A DNA stretch of 30,182 bases from Flavobacterium sp. (GTDB lineage: Bacteria; Bacteroidota; Bacteroidia; Flavobacteriales; Flavobacteriaceae). This document shows, piece after piece, positions 1 through 6,427 of this stretch. Each line of letters opens with the position of its first letter. Positions within the stretch are counted from its first letter, which is position 1. A program made the translations under genes and the position numbers. The notes beneath the pieces are model-generated. The model was not told the origin of the DNA. It did not search any database and saw only the letters and a program-made list of their open reading frames with translations. The stretch spans positions 1-30,182 of the forward strand of contig JASLHL010000148.1 of NCBI GenBank assembly GCA_030152225.1, written 5' to 3'.

Positions 1-1
1 T

Positions 2-451
2 GAACCTCAGATACAAGCCAATGGTGACGGTGTGATAACAGTAGAACAGTTACACACGCTGTGGATCAACCAACAACAAACAGCAATTGTCATTCGTACC
101 TTACCCAATGCAACAGCGAAGAAACACAGCAAGTATTCCCATACCAATCCACCATATTTGGATGCCGCCGCTGCCTTATTTTTGCGTGAGCAAGGGATCA
201 AGCATCTGTTGATCGACTTGCCTAGTGTGGACAAAGAAAAGGACGAAGGTAAGTTGTTGGCACATAAAGCGTTTTGGAATGTGAAGGATATCAATAATGT
301 CAATGAAGACGCACAATTTGATGCAACAATTACCGAGATGATCTATGTGCCAGATTGGGTACACGATGGTTTTTATCTCCTGAATATACAAATTGCCTCT
401 TTTGTAAACGACGCTTCGCCTAGCAAGCCAATTTTATATCAAATTCTTTAA
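2..451 (+). CDS. Cyclase-family protein (kynurenine-formamidase-like), 3' part only
   Basis: The reading frame is open from the left edge, so this is the C-terminal part (about 149 residues) of a longer gene; a GTG at 32 is only an internal codon in that frame. The visible part fits the C-terminal half of the cyclase family (PF04199, metal-dependent amide or lactone hydrolases such as KynB). A strand-like IKHLLIDLPSVD is followed by a short insertion, then an E-M-I-Y-V-P segment and the closing G-F-Y-L-L-N-I-Q-I with an S-P-S-K-P-I-L ending, which parallels the family's usual 'LiALPLKL...GSPvRAvL' end. The N-terminal HxGTHxDxPxH metal motif would lie off the window. Substrate cannot be told. 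The next gene starts 9 bases downstream on the same strand, so the two are probably co-transcribed. Confidence 0.75.
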   Translation, partial: EPQIQANGDGVITVEQLHTLWINQQQTAIVIRTLPNATAKKHSKYSHTNPPYLDAAAALFLREQGIKHLLIDLPSVDKEKDEGKLLAHKAFWNVKDINNVNEDAQFDATITEMIYVPDWVHDGFYLLNIQIASFVNDASPSKPILYQIL

Positions 452-460
452 CGTCATACC

Positions 461-826
461 ATGGATGTACATGTTATTTACGACTATTGTCTGAACAAAA
501 AAGGCACCACTGAAGACTTTCCCTTTGATCAGGAAACACTGACATTTAAAGTGGGAGGAAAGATTTATCTGCTCCTCAATTTGACCAAATGGGAGCAGGG
601 AAATTGCTTTGTCAATTTGAAATGTGATCCAGAAAAGGCAGAAGAACTCCGCGCAGATTACAGCGAAATTGTTCCAGGGTATCACATGAGTAAAAAACAT
701 TGGAATAGCGTACACCTTGGTGGATCTGTACAGTGGACGCTGTTGAAAGCATTGATCGACCATTCGTATGAACTCGTCTATGCAAGTTTAACTAAAAAAG
801 TAAAAGAGCATTTAGATGAACTGTAA
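461..826 (+). CDS. MmcQ/YjbR family protein
   Basis: A 121-residue protein of the normal length for the MmcQ/YjbR family (PF04237, a CyaY-like fold often labelled DNA-binding). Family marks seen: an early CLNKKGTTEDFPFD segment (the usual 'l.lpga.e..PFg'), FKVGGKIYLLLNL (the 'fkV.gKifa' strand), the PEKAEELRADY helix, and a late PGYHMSKKHWNSVHLGGS stretch that matches the conserved 'yhmnk.hWn.v.l.g' block. No signal peptide or membrane segment, so cytoplasmic. The gene begins 9 bases after the cyclase-family gene and ends 39 bases before a bidirectional terminator. Real cellular function of the family is unsettled; the family call itself is firm. Confidence 0.85.
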   Translation: MDVHVIYDYCLNKKGTTEDFPFDQETLTFKVGGKIYLLLNLTKWEQGNCFVNLKCDPEKAEELRADYSEIVPGYHMSKKHWNSVHLGGSVQWTLLKALIDHSYELVYASLTKKVKEHLDEL

Positions 827-863
827 CTTGGTAGTTGAATACAAGTTAGGTCACTATAAAAAT

Positions 864-892
864 AAAAAAAGAGCGAGTAATCGCTCTTTTTT
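864..892. terminator. Bidirectional intrinsic terminator
   Basis: AAAAAAAGAGCGA, loop GTAA, TCGCTCTTTTTT. The GC part pairs perfectly and A- and T-runs flank it on both sides, so it can stop the rightward mmcQ transcript and the leftward BlaI-operon transcript that ends at 898. Confidence 0.85.
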
Positions 893-897
893 ATTTT

Positions 898-1677
898 TTA
901 ACTTGCTCGTAAAACGAAAGGCAAAATATCTTTCTTGCGTTCATATTCATCTTTTAGTAACTGCTGCAGATCAGTTGAATCCAGCATCTGGATGAATAAT
1001 GCTCCTTGTGCACGAAGCAATTGATCTTGGTCGTTTGTTCCTAAGTTTAACTTGTAAATCTTTTGTATCGATTTAATATAATAGTCGTAAAAAGGATAGG
1101 TTTCGCTGTTTAAGTTATTGATAATAGCATCAAAAGCAAAAGCTTCTAAATAGGGTGAACGCGTTTTTTCTGTGTTTTTTAAAGGGTTGATTCCCACGCA
1201 AATTCGTCCACTATAAGCTCCTGCGGCAGTGACTCCGGTGAGATTGAAAAACTTAACTGCTACGTTGAGAATTTTGTCTAAGTGAACGGTGTCTTTGGCT
1301 TGGGAATGATCTACAACTTTCGCTCGGTAGTTCTTTACTAAAGGGGCAAAAGTAGTATCAGATTCTAGGTGCTCAATTACTTTTTGACTCACGGCGATTG
1401 TGTCGTTGATTTGAGCTAGGGCATCATAATCTAAACGCGCAGAATGATTGATAATCAAAAAATCCCAAAAGCTCGGTTGTCCGTTGATTTCCGTTGCTCC
1501 AGTCAAGGATGAATCGACTTGTCTAATTGTGACATAAGGCGATGCATCATAGAATTTTACCTCTAAAAATTGGTTGTAATCTTCAAACATCGATGGAGGC
1601 TGTTGTGCATGTCCTTGTGACGGAGTACCTAGCAATGTCAAGAGGAAAATAATAGATAATGAATAAATGATTTTCAT
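898..1677 (-). CDS. Exported protein of unknown function
   Basis: A 259-residue protein with a clear Sec signal peptide: a lysine near the start, a hydrophobic core SLSIIFLLTLLG and a likely cut after GHA about residue 24. The remainder is soluble, without membrane segments or a lipid cysteine, so periplasmic or secreted. I do not recognise a family. It has mixed alpha/beta character with a glycine-rich segment TGVTAAGAYSGRICVGINP near residues 148-166 and several YP/YY aromatic groups. It is the last gene of a leftward unit: it starts 14 bases after the stop of the M56/BlaR1 gene and runs into the shared terminator. Its position suggests a target or accessory factor of the BlaI-BlaR1 switch. 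That is inference only. Confidence 0.7.
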   Translation of the reverse strand: MKIIYSLSIIFLLTLLGTPSQGHAQQPPSMFEDYNQFLEVKFYDASPYVTIRQVDSSLTGATEINGQPSFWDFLIINHSARLDYDALAQINDTIAVSQKVIEHLESDTTFAPLVKNYRAKVVDHSQAKDTVHLDKILNVAVKFFNLTGVTAAGAYSGRICVGINPLKNTEKTRSPYLEAFAFDAIINNLNSETYPFYDYYIKSIQKIYKLNLGTNDQDQLLRAQGALFIQMLDSTDLQQLLKDEYERKKDILPFVLRAS

Positions 1678-1691
1678 GTTGTTTTATTTGA

Positions 1692-2939
1692 TTAGCTGTT
1701 TTTAGCTGGTGGAGTTGCCGCAATAGTGATAGGTAAAGTAAATTGACTGCGTACAATTTGATCATGGTCTTCAGCAGGTATCCATTGTTTCGTTTTGGAT
1801 AGAGCTTCTATAGCTGCTTCCCCTATACCAAAACCAGGATCTCTCACAACTTTAACGTCGCGTAAACTCCCATCTTTTTCAACAATGAATTGAAGAATAA
1901 CGCGAGCTGAGTTACCATTTATCTCAGGTAGTTTAAAGTTGGAAATAAAATCTCGGTTAAATTCTTCCATACCACCGGGGTATTTGGCTGGTTTAGAAAC
2001 GGCAATGTGAACTTTATCTGAATTCGATACTTGCTTTGCTTTTTCCGTTTGGGCTGACGCTGTTGTTTGTTTTTTGAGATCTTTTGCAAGTACAGTTGTT
2101 GCGCCTAGCATACATACTAAAGCGAAGGTACCCAATACAGCTAGTGTATTGTGTAACGGTTTGTTTACTTTTGTTAGCATAATAAAACGTTTTTTAGTTA
2201 GGTTAAAGTTGAATGAACTACTCAACGGTTGTTCATTGTGTTGATAGGTTTGTGTTAATAGCAATTGTAAATAAGCTTGGGTTTCCTCTTTTGATGTATT
2301 TAGGGTATCATCTGCTAAAAACTCGTGATTTAAGGCGATGTGCTGTTTGTACCAATACAACAAGGGCTGAAACCAAAACACTATTTTTAATAGTTCAATG
2401 AATAAAATGTCTCGTGAATGATGTTGTTTCACATGGTTGTATTCATGCAATAGAATTTTATTGTCCCAGTCAATAGGAATGTGAAGGGGAAGGTAAATGG
2501 TACTTCGAAAAGTAAAAGCTACATCCATGTGGGGTAATAGAACAAAGCGTTGTCCGCGATTGTAGATAACACTGCCTTGCTTTTCTATTTTTTTATACTG
2601 GTATAGGGCAGTAAAAAAGCGAATTAACATAACGATAACTCCAAGGACATAGAGCAGGAGTAAAATCGTTGATCCAGTTAGTACCGACGAAGTGTCAACC
2701 CCCGTTGGCGGGGTTACAGGAGAAATAATTACTTCATTTAGTTCTTGTAATTTGCTATTAGCAACTGTCAATGCTCCTGTAGAGGGGATCTTTATCAAGG
2801 GCATAGCAAAGGCAAATCCCAAAGCAGCAAGGAGATAGTAACGTTTGAACTCGTGTATTTTGGTCTGTTCGAGAAACAGTTTATATATGCCCAGAGTCAA
2901 AAGCAATAAGAGTGTGGTTTGGATGAGGTATAGTAGCAT
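1692..2939 (-). CDS. BlaR1-type M56 metallopeptidase with C-terminal TonB domain
   Basis: A 415-residue membrane protein. Helices lie at about residues 3-22, 36-50 and 90-112, and another at 264-284. Between them is the cytoplasmic M56 zinc peptidase: HEYNH at 165-169 (HExxH) and NHEFLADD at 204-211, whose E206 is the expected third zinc ligand. In BlaR1/MecR1 this domain inactivates the partner repressor after signal sensing. In place of a penicillin-binding sensor, residues about 318-405 form a TonB C-terminal-like domain (YPGG at 320-323, ARVILQFIVEKDGS, W386), as is common in Bacteroidota. The gene lies 4 bases downstream of the BlaI-type repressor. The inducing signal is unknown; nothing nearby encodes a beta-lactamase. 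Confidence 0.88.
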   Translation of the reverse strand: MLLYLIQTTLLLLLTLGIYKLFLEQTKIHEFKRYYLLAALGFAFAMPLIKIPSTGALTVANSKLQELNEVIISPVTPPTGVDTSSVLTGSTILLLLYVLGVIVMLIRFFTALYQYKKIEKQGSVIYNRGQRFVLLPHMDVAFTFRSTIYLPLHIPIDWDNKILLHEYNHVKQHHSRDILFIELLKIVFWFQPLLYWYKQHIALNHEFLADDTLNTSKEETQAYLQLLLTQTYQHNEQPLSSSFNFNLTKKRFIMLTKVNKPLHNTLAVLGTFALVCMLGATTVLAKDLKKQTTASAQTEKAKQVSNSDKVHIAVSKPAKYPGGMEEFNRDFISNFKLPEINGNSARVILQFIVEKDGSLRDVKVVRDPGFGIGEAAIEALSKTKQWIPAEDHDQIVRSQFTLPITIAATPPAKNS

Positions 2940-2943
2940 AGTG

Positions 2944-3309
2944 TTAGTCTTTTAGTTGGTCTTCTACAATTTTTTTAAGCGCTTCCAATTCTTTTTTGCT
3001 CATTTTGCTTTTTTGGGTAAAGAATGAAGCGAAAGAGAAAGCAGAGTTGTTAAAATGTTGCTCTACGAGGGTGTTTAAATGCGTCTCGAAATAATCCTCT
3101 TTTTTGACTAAAGGGGTATAGGCTCTAGAATTACCATAGGTTTCATAGGTAATAAATGCTTTCTCAGTCAGTCGTTTTAACAACGTGGCTAAGGTGGTCT
3201 GTGCAGGTTTTGGATCAGGGTATTTGTCCAACAAATCCTTAGCAAAGGCCTGCTTCAAATCCCAAATATACTCCATCAACTGTTCTTCTGTTTGCGGTAA
3301 TTTTATCAT
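2944..3309 (-). CDS. BlaI/MecI/CopY-family transcriptional repressor
   Basis: A 121-residue winged-helix regulator of normal family length. The N-terminal LPQTEEQLMEYIW helix, the recognition region PAQTTLATLLKRLTEKAF (about residues 35-52) and the wing-like ITYETYGNSRAYTPLV follow the BlaI/MecI pattern (PF03965); the C-terminal helices carry dimerisation in the family. Its ATG overlaps the stop of the upstream lipoprotein gene as ATGA, implying translational coupling, and the BlaR1-type peptidase starts 4 bases after its stop. It probably binds the dyad at 3734-3753 and so represses its own operon. In the family, proteolysis triggered by the BlaR1 partner relieves repression. Confidence 0.9.
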   Translation of the reverse strand: MIKLPQTEEQLMEYIWDLKQAFAKDLLDKYPDPKPAQTTLATLLKRLTEKAFITYETYGNSRAYTPLVKKEDYFETHLNTLVEQHFNNSAFSFASFFTQKSKMSKKELEALKKIVEDQLKD

Positions 3310-3725
3310 CGTTGTATGTTTGTTTCGTGTTTTAATTCGCCAAATTCATAATGTCTTACAGTGGTTAACTGTTCTTTCGTGTCGTAAATAAACCAAGAAC
3401 CAAAGTAAAAAAAGTGTAAACCTGAAGGAGTAGATCGCAATCGTGTTTGTCCTCTTTTCGCTATTTTTCCATTGGGATGGTAATAGGTAGTATAAGCAAT
3501 AGTGTCTTTAAACTGTTCTTTCTTGTATAGTTTCCCCTTGTAGCGATAAAGCCACGTTCCTTTTTGGAAACCACGGTTGTCATAACGCCCTCGAACAACC
3601 TCCCTGTTTTTTTGATCTACAGTTGTTTTATAGACCCAACGCCCTACCTTCTCCCCATTGACTGTTTGATTGATGGTGCAACTCTGTAAAAAAAGTAAAA
3701 TTAAAAGTAGGGGAATCGCTTTCAT
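3306..3725 (-). CDS. Small lipoprotein with MORN-like repeats
   Basis: The ATG at 3725 is chosen, giving 139 residues, because it opens directly into a lipoprotein signal (hydrophobic run, then LQSC with the lipid cysteine at residue 16) and lies just downstream of a good promoter. The frame is open further upstream to 3986 but that extension would span the promoter and reads as membrane-like noise. After the cysteine, segments such as GRWVYKT, GRYDNRGFQKGTWLYRYKGKL and YYHPNGKIAKRGQTR resemble the 'G.w.yy..G.l....y' units of MORN/toxin-antitoxin-like repeats. No K-D/E-D/E signal follows the cysteine, so it is probably kept in the periplasm. First gene of the BlaI-BlaR1 unit, with its stop overlapping the repressor start. 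Function unknown. Confidence 0.75.
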   Translation of the reverse strand: MKAIPLLLILLFLQSCTINQTVNGEKVGRWVYKTTVDQKNREVVRGRYDNRGFQKGTWLYRYKGKLYKKEQFKDTIAYTTYYHPNGKIAKRGQTRLRSTPSGLHFFYFGSWFIYDTKEQLTTVRHYEFGELKHETNIQR

Positions 3726-3733
3726 TTCTATTG

Positions 3734-3753
3734 TTGTAGATGTTGTTCTACAA
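3734..3753. promoter_or_regulatory. Candidate BlaI-type operator (dyad)
   Basis: TTGTAGA-N6-TCTACAA, a perfect 7-base dyad. It overlaps the last bases of the -7 box (3751-3758) and covers the expected transcription start of the lipoprotein-blaI-blaR1 unit, where a repressor would block initiation. Known BlaI/MecI operators are TACA/TGTA-containing dyads, and both half-sites here hold TGTA/TACA, though with wider spacing than the classical ones. Assignment to this repressor is inference. Confidence 0.55.
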
Positions 3754-3780
3754 ATATAGAATAAGAAATTGAAAAAACAA
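3751..3780 (-). promoter_or_regulatory. Bacteroidota-type promoter of the BlaI operon
   Basis: Read leftward: TTG (3780-3778), a 19-base spacer, then TATATTTG (3758-3751). This is an exact match to the TTG-N19-TAnnTTTG pattern described for the primary sigma factor of Bacteroidota. It sits 25 bases upstream of the lipoprotein ATG at 3725. Confidence 0.75.
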
Positions 3781-3855
3781 CTGTTATTTTTAAAAATAGT
3801 AAAAAAATGGAGTATATTTACAAGCACAAGACCTTTATATTGAGCTGTATAAGCA

Positions 3856-4392
3856 ATGTATACTATGATTGAAAAGATTTTATTCCAAGGAAATACAAGC
3901 TTAGCAAGCAGAAAAAAAGTACGAGAAAACATCGAAAAACAACCGAATGCAATTTCGACTTTAGTCGAATTTACGTTTGATCCCACGAGTAAAGTAAAGG
4001 TGTTGGCGAGTATTATTTTGGACGATTTGGTTCAAGAGAATCCTTGCTTATTAGATGATTATATTGTTTTTTTTATTGAAAATTTGCCTCGAGTAACAGA
4101 TGAGAGTGTGAAGCGCTTGACGAGTAAAATGACTGTTTTGTTGTTGGAAAAGCGTGGACATCTACTGACAGTTCAGCAAGAAGAACAATTGGTTGATCAA
4201 AGTTTGCTGTGGTTAACTACGGAAACCAAAGTAGCAACAGAAGCCAATGCTATGCAGGTGATCTTATTGTTGTGTAAAAAATTTCCCACCAAAGCTAAAT
4301 TGATTGCTGAATTAATCGAAGTGAGATTTACAGCCAAAACCCCAGCCTATCAGAGTAAGGCGCGTAAATTGTTGAAGAAAGTAATTGGTTAA
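3856..4392 (+). CDS. Helical protein of unknown function (HEAT-like)
   Basis: A 178-residue protein, almost wholly alpha-helical by eye, with repeated helix pairs such as SKVKVLASIILDDLV, SVKRLTSKMTVLLLEK and TEANAMQVILLLCKKF, and a basic tail QSKARKLLKKVIG. This is the look of a short HEAT/ARM-like helical repeat protein, but I cannot name a family. It has no signal peptide or membrane segment, so it is cytoplasmic. An alternative ATG lies at 3865 and would remove three residues. It diverges from the BlaI operon across 130 bases, ends before an unusual heptamer-repeat hairpin and a terminator, and has no operon partner to suggest a role. Confidence 0.7.
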   Translation: MYTMIEKILFQGNTSLASRKKVRENIEKQPNAISTLVEFTFDPTSKVKVLASIILDDLVQENPCLLDDYIVFFIENLPRVTDESVKRLTSKMTVLLLEKRGHLLTVQQEEQLVDQSLLWLTTETKVATEANAMQVILLLCKKFPTKAKLIAELIEVRFTAKTPAYQSKARKLLKKVIG

Positions 4393-4435
4393 CGGTTAAT
4401 GGTTCACAGTTCATAGTGTGCCGTAAACTGTAAAC
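4387..4435. repeat. Degenerate heptamer repeats forming an imperfect hairpin
   Basis: Four 7-base units in one direction (GGTTAAC, GGTTAAT, GGTTCAC, AGTTCAT at 4387-4414) are followed after a short gap by two in the opposite direction (CGTAAAC, TGTAAAC at 4422-4435). Bases 4402-4416 can fold on 4421-4435 with three mismatches and one G-T wobble around loop TGTG. The first unit overlaps the last codons of the preceding gene. Confidence 0.6.
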
Positions 4436-4460
4436 AAAAAAAGGGCATACGCCCTCTTTT
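4436..4460. terminator. Bidirectional terminator, short stem
   Basis: A-run, AGGGC, loop ATAC, GCCCT, then CTTTT. The 5-bp GC stem is extended by A/T pairs after one mismatch. It lies between the ends of the helical-protein gene and miaE and could serve both. Confidence 0.65.
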
Positions 4461-4464
4461 GATT

Positions 4465-5046
4465 CTATCCGTGAATATGTTCTTTTGTTCCGTAGCTTTG
4501 AATTAAATTACCTTCAAACTCAAGCCATTCTTTCCAGCGTTTATCTACATCAACACGTTCGGTATATTTGCGTGCAAACTTCAAGAATGTCGTATAGTGA
4601 TTGGCTTCAGAGACCATTAAGTCATAGTAAAATTTAGCAAGTTCTTCATCCTTAATATTTTGAGATAGTACGCGAAAACGCTCACAACTTCTTGCTTCAA
4701 TCATGGCAGCAAATAACAAACGATCGACAAAAGCGTCGTTTCGACTACCGTCTTTTTTGCAGAACTTAACGAGTTGGTTCACGTAATCATCCTTGCGTTC
4801 ACGTCCTAAGGTATAGCCACGTTCTTTGATGATTTCGTGAACCATCTTGAAATGCTCCATTTCTTCAATGGCGATATCCGTTAATTCGGTTACAAGGTCT
4901 TCGTATTCCGAGTTGTATGTGATTAATGTAATAGCGTTAGTTGCTGCTTTTTGTTCGCACCAACAGTGATCAGTCAAGATTTCTTCAAGATTTGATTCCG
5001 CAATATTGGCCCATCTTGGATCGGTTAAAAGTTTTAGTCCTAACAT
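4465..5046 (-). CDS. miaE: tRNA-(ms2io6A)-hydroxylase MiaE
   Basis: A 193-residue ferritin-like di-iron hydroxylase that hydroxylates the isopentenyl group of ms2i6A at tRNA position 37, an O2-dependent step. All expected iron ligands are visible in order: E31 (CEQKAA), E62 and H65 (E-M-E-H), E117 (IEARSCERF), E147 and H150 (E-A-N-H). Length is normal. The ATG at 5046 is preceded by a TATTTTTG box at 5073-5066, giving a short leader. It stands alone, divergent from the glycosyltransferase gene; the MiaA and MiaB genes that make its substrate are not in this window. Confidence 0.93.
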   Translation of the reverse strand: MLGLKLLTDPRWANIAESNLEEILTDHCWCEQKAATNAITLITYNSEYEDLVTELTDIAIEEMEHFKMVHEIIKERGYTLGRERKDDYVNQLVKFCKKDGSRNDAFVDRLLFAAMIEARSCERFRVLSQNIKDEELAKFYYDLMVSEANHYTTFLKFARKYTERVDVDKRWKEWLEFEGNLIQSYGTKEHIHG

Positions 5047-5065
5047 AATTCCTTTTCGTTTTGAG

Positions 5066-5073
5066 CAAAAATA
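5066..5073 (-). promoter_or_regulatory. Likely -7 box of miaE
   Basis: TATTTTTG on the minus strand, 19 bases before the miaE ATG, matches TAnnTTTG. The -33 position reads TTT, not TTG, so the match is partial. Confidence 0.5.
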
Positions 5074-5124
5074 CTAAATATAATAGAGATTAAAAATTTA
5101 GGTGTGATACTGCTTTAGAAGCTG

Positions 5125-5132
5125 TATTTTTG
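5125..5132 (+). promoter_or_regulatory. Likely -7 box of the glycosyltransferase gene
   Basis: TATTTTTG ends only 4 bases before the ATG at 5137, so transcription would start at or next to the start codon (leaderless or nearly so). No TTG is present at the usual distance upstream. Confidence 0.45.
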
Positions 5133-5136
5133 TAGG

Positions 5137-6399
5137 ATGGAGCATTCGTTAAAAGGAAAAAAAATACTGGTTATTGGTCAGGTATGGCCTGAATCTCGAT
5201 CTTCTGCCGCAGGTAAGCGCATGTTGCAATTATTGGCTGTTTTTCAATTGTGGGAGTTGGAGATTTACTTTGGATCTCCTGCACAGCAAACACCTTATAG
5301 TGATGATTTGACGCCTTTTGGCGTAACAGAAGTAGCGATTTACCTCAATGAGGAGCGTACAGATCATGTACTAGCTGATTTACAACCTGATTGGGTGATG
5401 TATGATCGATTTATGATGGAAGAGCAATTCGGATGGCGGGTTAGCGCACAATGTCCTAATGCCCGAACCATACTTGACACCGAAGATCTACACTTTTTGC
5501 GTTATGCACGTCAAGAGTTAATAAAAAAAGGAGTTGGTACAATAGAAGATTATTGGTATAGCGATCGAACCAAACGCGAATTGGCTAGTATAATGCGATG
5601 TGATTTAACCCTGCTGATTTCTCCTGTAGAGTACCAGTTGTTGGTGGAGCATTTTCGACTACCTTCAAACGTGTTATGGGTACTTCCTTTTCTAGAAGCT
5701 GAAATTTCCCAAGAAGAACAAAGTAACTGGTTGGCTTTTGACCAAAGAGAGGGGTTTGTTTTTATTGGTAACTTTATTCACGAACCCAATTGGCATACTG
5801 TGTTGCGTTTAAAAACAGAGATTTGGCCGTTGATTCGAAAACAGCTACCCCAGGTCAATATGCATATTTACGGAGCCTATCCTTCTGCTAAAGTGATGCA
5901 ATTGCATCAACCAAAGGAGAACTTTTGGGTACACGGTAGAGCAGAAGATGCTTTATCCGTTATTGGTCAAGCAAGAGTACTACTAGCGCCTATTGCTTTT
6001 GGCGCAGGAATAAAAGGAAAGTTTATTGATGGGATACGCGTTGGAACCCCTAATGTAACTACCTCAGTTGGGATGGAAGCCATGGCAGTAGAAGAGGAGT
6101 GGCCTGGTTTTGTGGCAGATGAAGTAGATCAATTGGTTGAAAGAGGCATTCAATTATACCAAAACGAAGTTGTTTGGAAGGAAAAACAGCAAAAAGGAAT
6201 TACTTTACTTGAGCAGAAATACAATAAAACCCGTTATATACAAGCGTTTAAAGCAAGAATAGTAGAACTAGATGCTGCGATAGAAGACCATCGAAAAGAG
6301 AATTTCTTATTGGAAGTCTTTAAACATCACAGCGCGCAAAGCACGAAATACATGGCGCTTTGGATTGAAGAAAAAAACAAACATAAAAAAAGCGAGTAA
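5137..6399 (+). CDS. GT-B glycosyltransferase (family 1/4 type)
   Basis: A 420-residue glycosyltransferase of GT-B fold. The N-terminal domain opens with a GKKILVIGQVWPESRSSAAGKR segment (strand plus donor/acceptor loop). A linker strand FVFIGNFIHEPN at about 207-218 starts the C-terminal Rossmann domain. There the sugar-nucleotide binding block is seen as LLAPIAFGAGIKGK (about 282-295) and GIRVGTPNVTTSVGMEAM. No membrane segment. It is a single gene between divergent miaE and convergent pepD-like M20, not inside a polysaccharide cluster, so its acceptor cannot be told. About 60 residues after the catalytic domain are charged and helical (EEKNKHKKSE end). The last codons form part of the downstream terminator. 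Confidence 0.85.
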   Translation: MEHSLKGKKILVIGQVWPESRSSAAGKRMLQLLAVFQLWELEIYFGSPAQQTPYSDDLTPFGVTEVAIYLNEERTDHVLADLQPDWVMYDRFMMEEQFGWRVSAQCPNARTILDTEDLHFLRYARQELIKKGVGTIEDYWYSDRTKRELASIMRCDLTLLISPVEYQLLVEHFRLPSNVLWVLPFLEAEISQEEQSNWLAFDQREGFVFIGNFIHEPNWHTVLRLKTEIWPLIRKQLPQVNMHIYGAYPSAKVMQLHQPKENFWVHGRAEDALSVIGQARVLLAPIAFGAGIKGKFIDGIRVGTPNVTTSVGMEAMAVEEEWPGFVADEVDQLVERGIQLYQNEVVWKEKQQKGITLLEQKYNKTRYIQAFKARIVELDAAIEDHRKENFLLEVFKHHSAQSTKYMALWIEEKNKHKKSE

Positions 6400-6420
6400 A
6401 CCTGAGGTACTCGCTTTTTT
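6384..6420. terminator. Bidirectional terminator overlapping the glycosyltransferase stop codon
   Basis: Stem AGCGAGTA / TACTCGCT (6391-6398 and 6408-6415) with loop AACCTGAGG, extended by an A-run on the left and a T-run on the right. The glycosyltransferase stop TAA at 6397-6399 lies in the stem. It also ends the leftward M20 gene 8 bases away. Confidence 0.85.
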
Positions 6421-6427
6421 GTTTATT

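Noticed and set aside
2944..3309. Beta-lactam resistance locus
   Set aside because: BlaI/BlaR1-type genes alone do not imply resistance; no beta-lactamase or PBP2a-like gene is near and the sensor lacks a penicillin-binding domain.
3726..3986. 87-residue N-terminal extension of the small lipoprotein
   Set aside because: It would run across the TTG-N19-TATATTTG promoter and the dyad and overlap the divergent gene's start. The ATG at 3725 opens directly into a proper lipobox.
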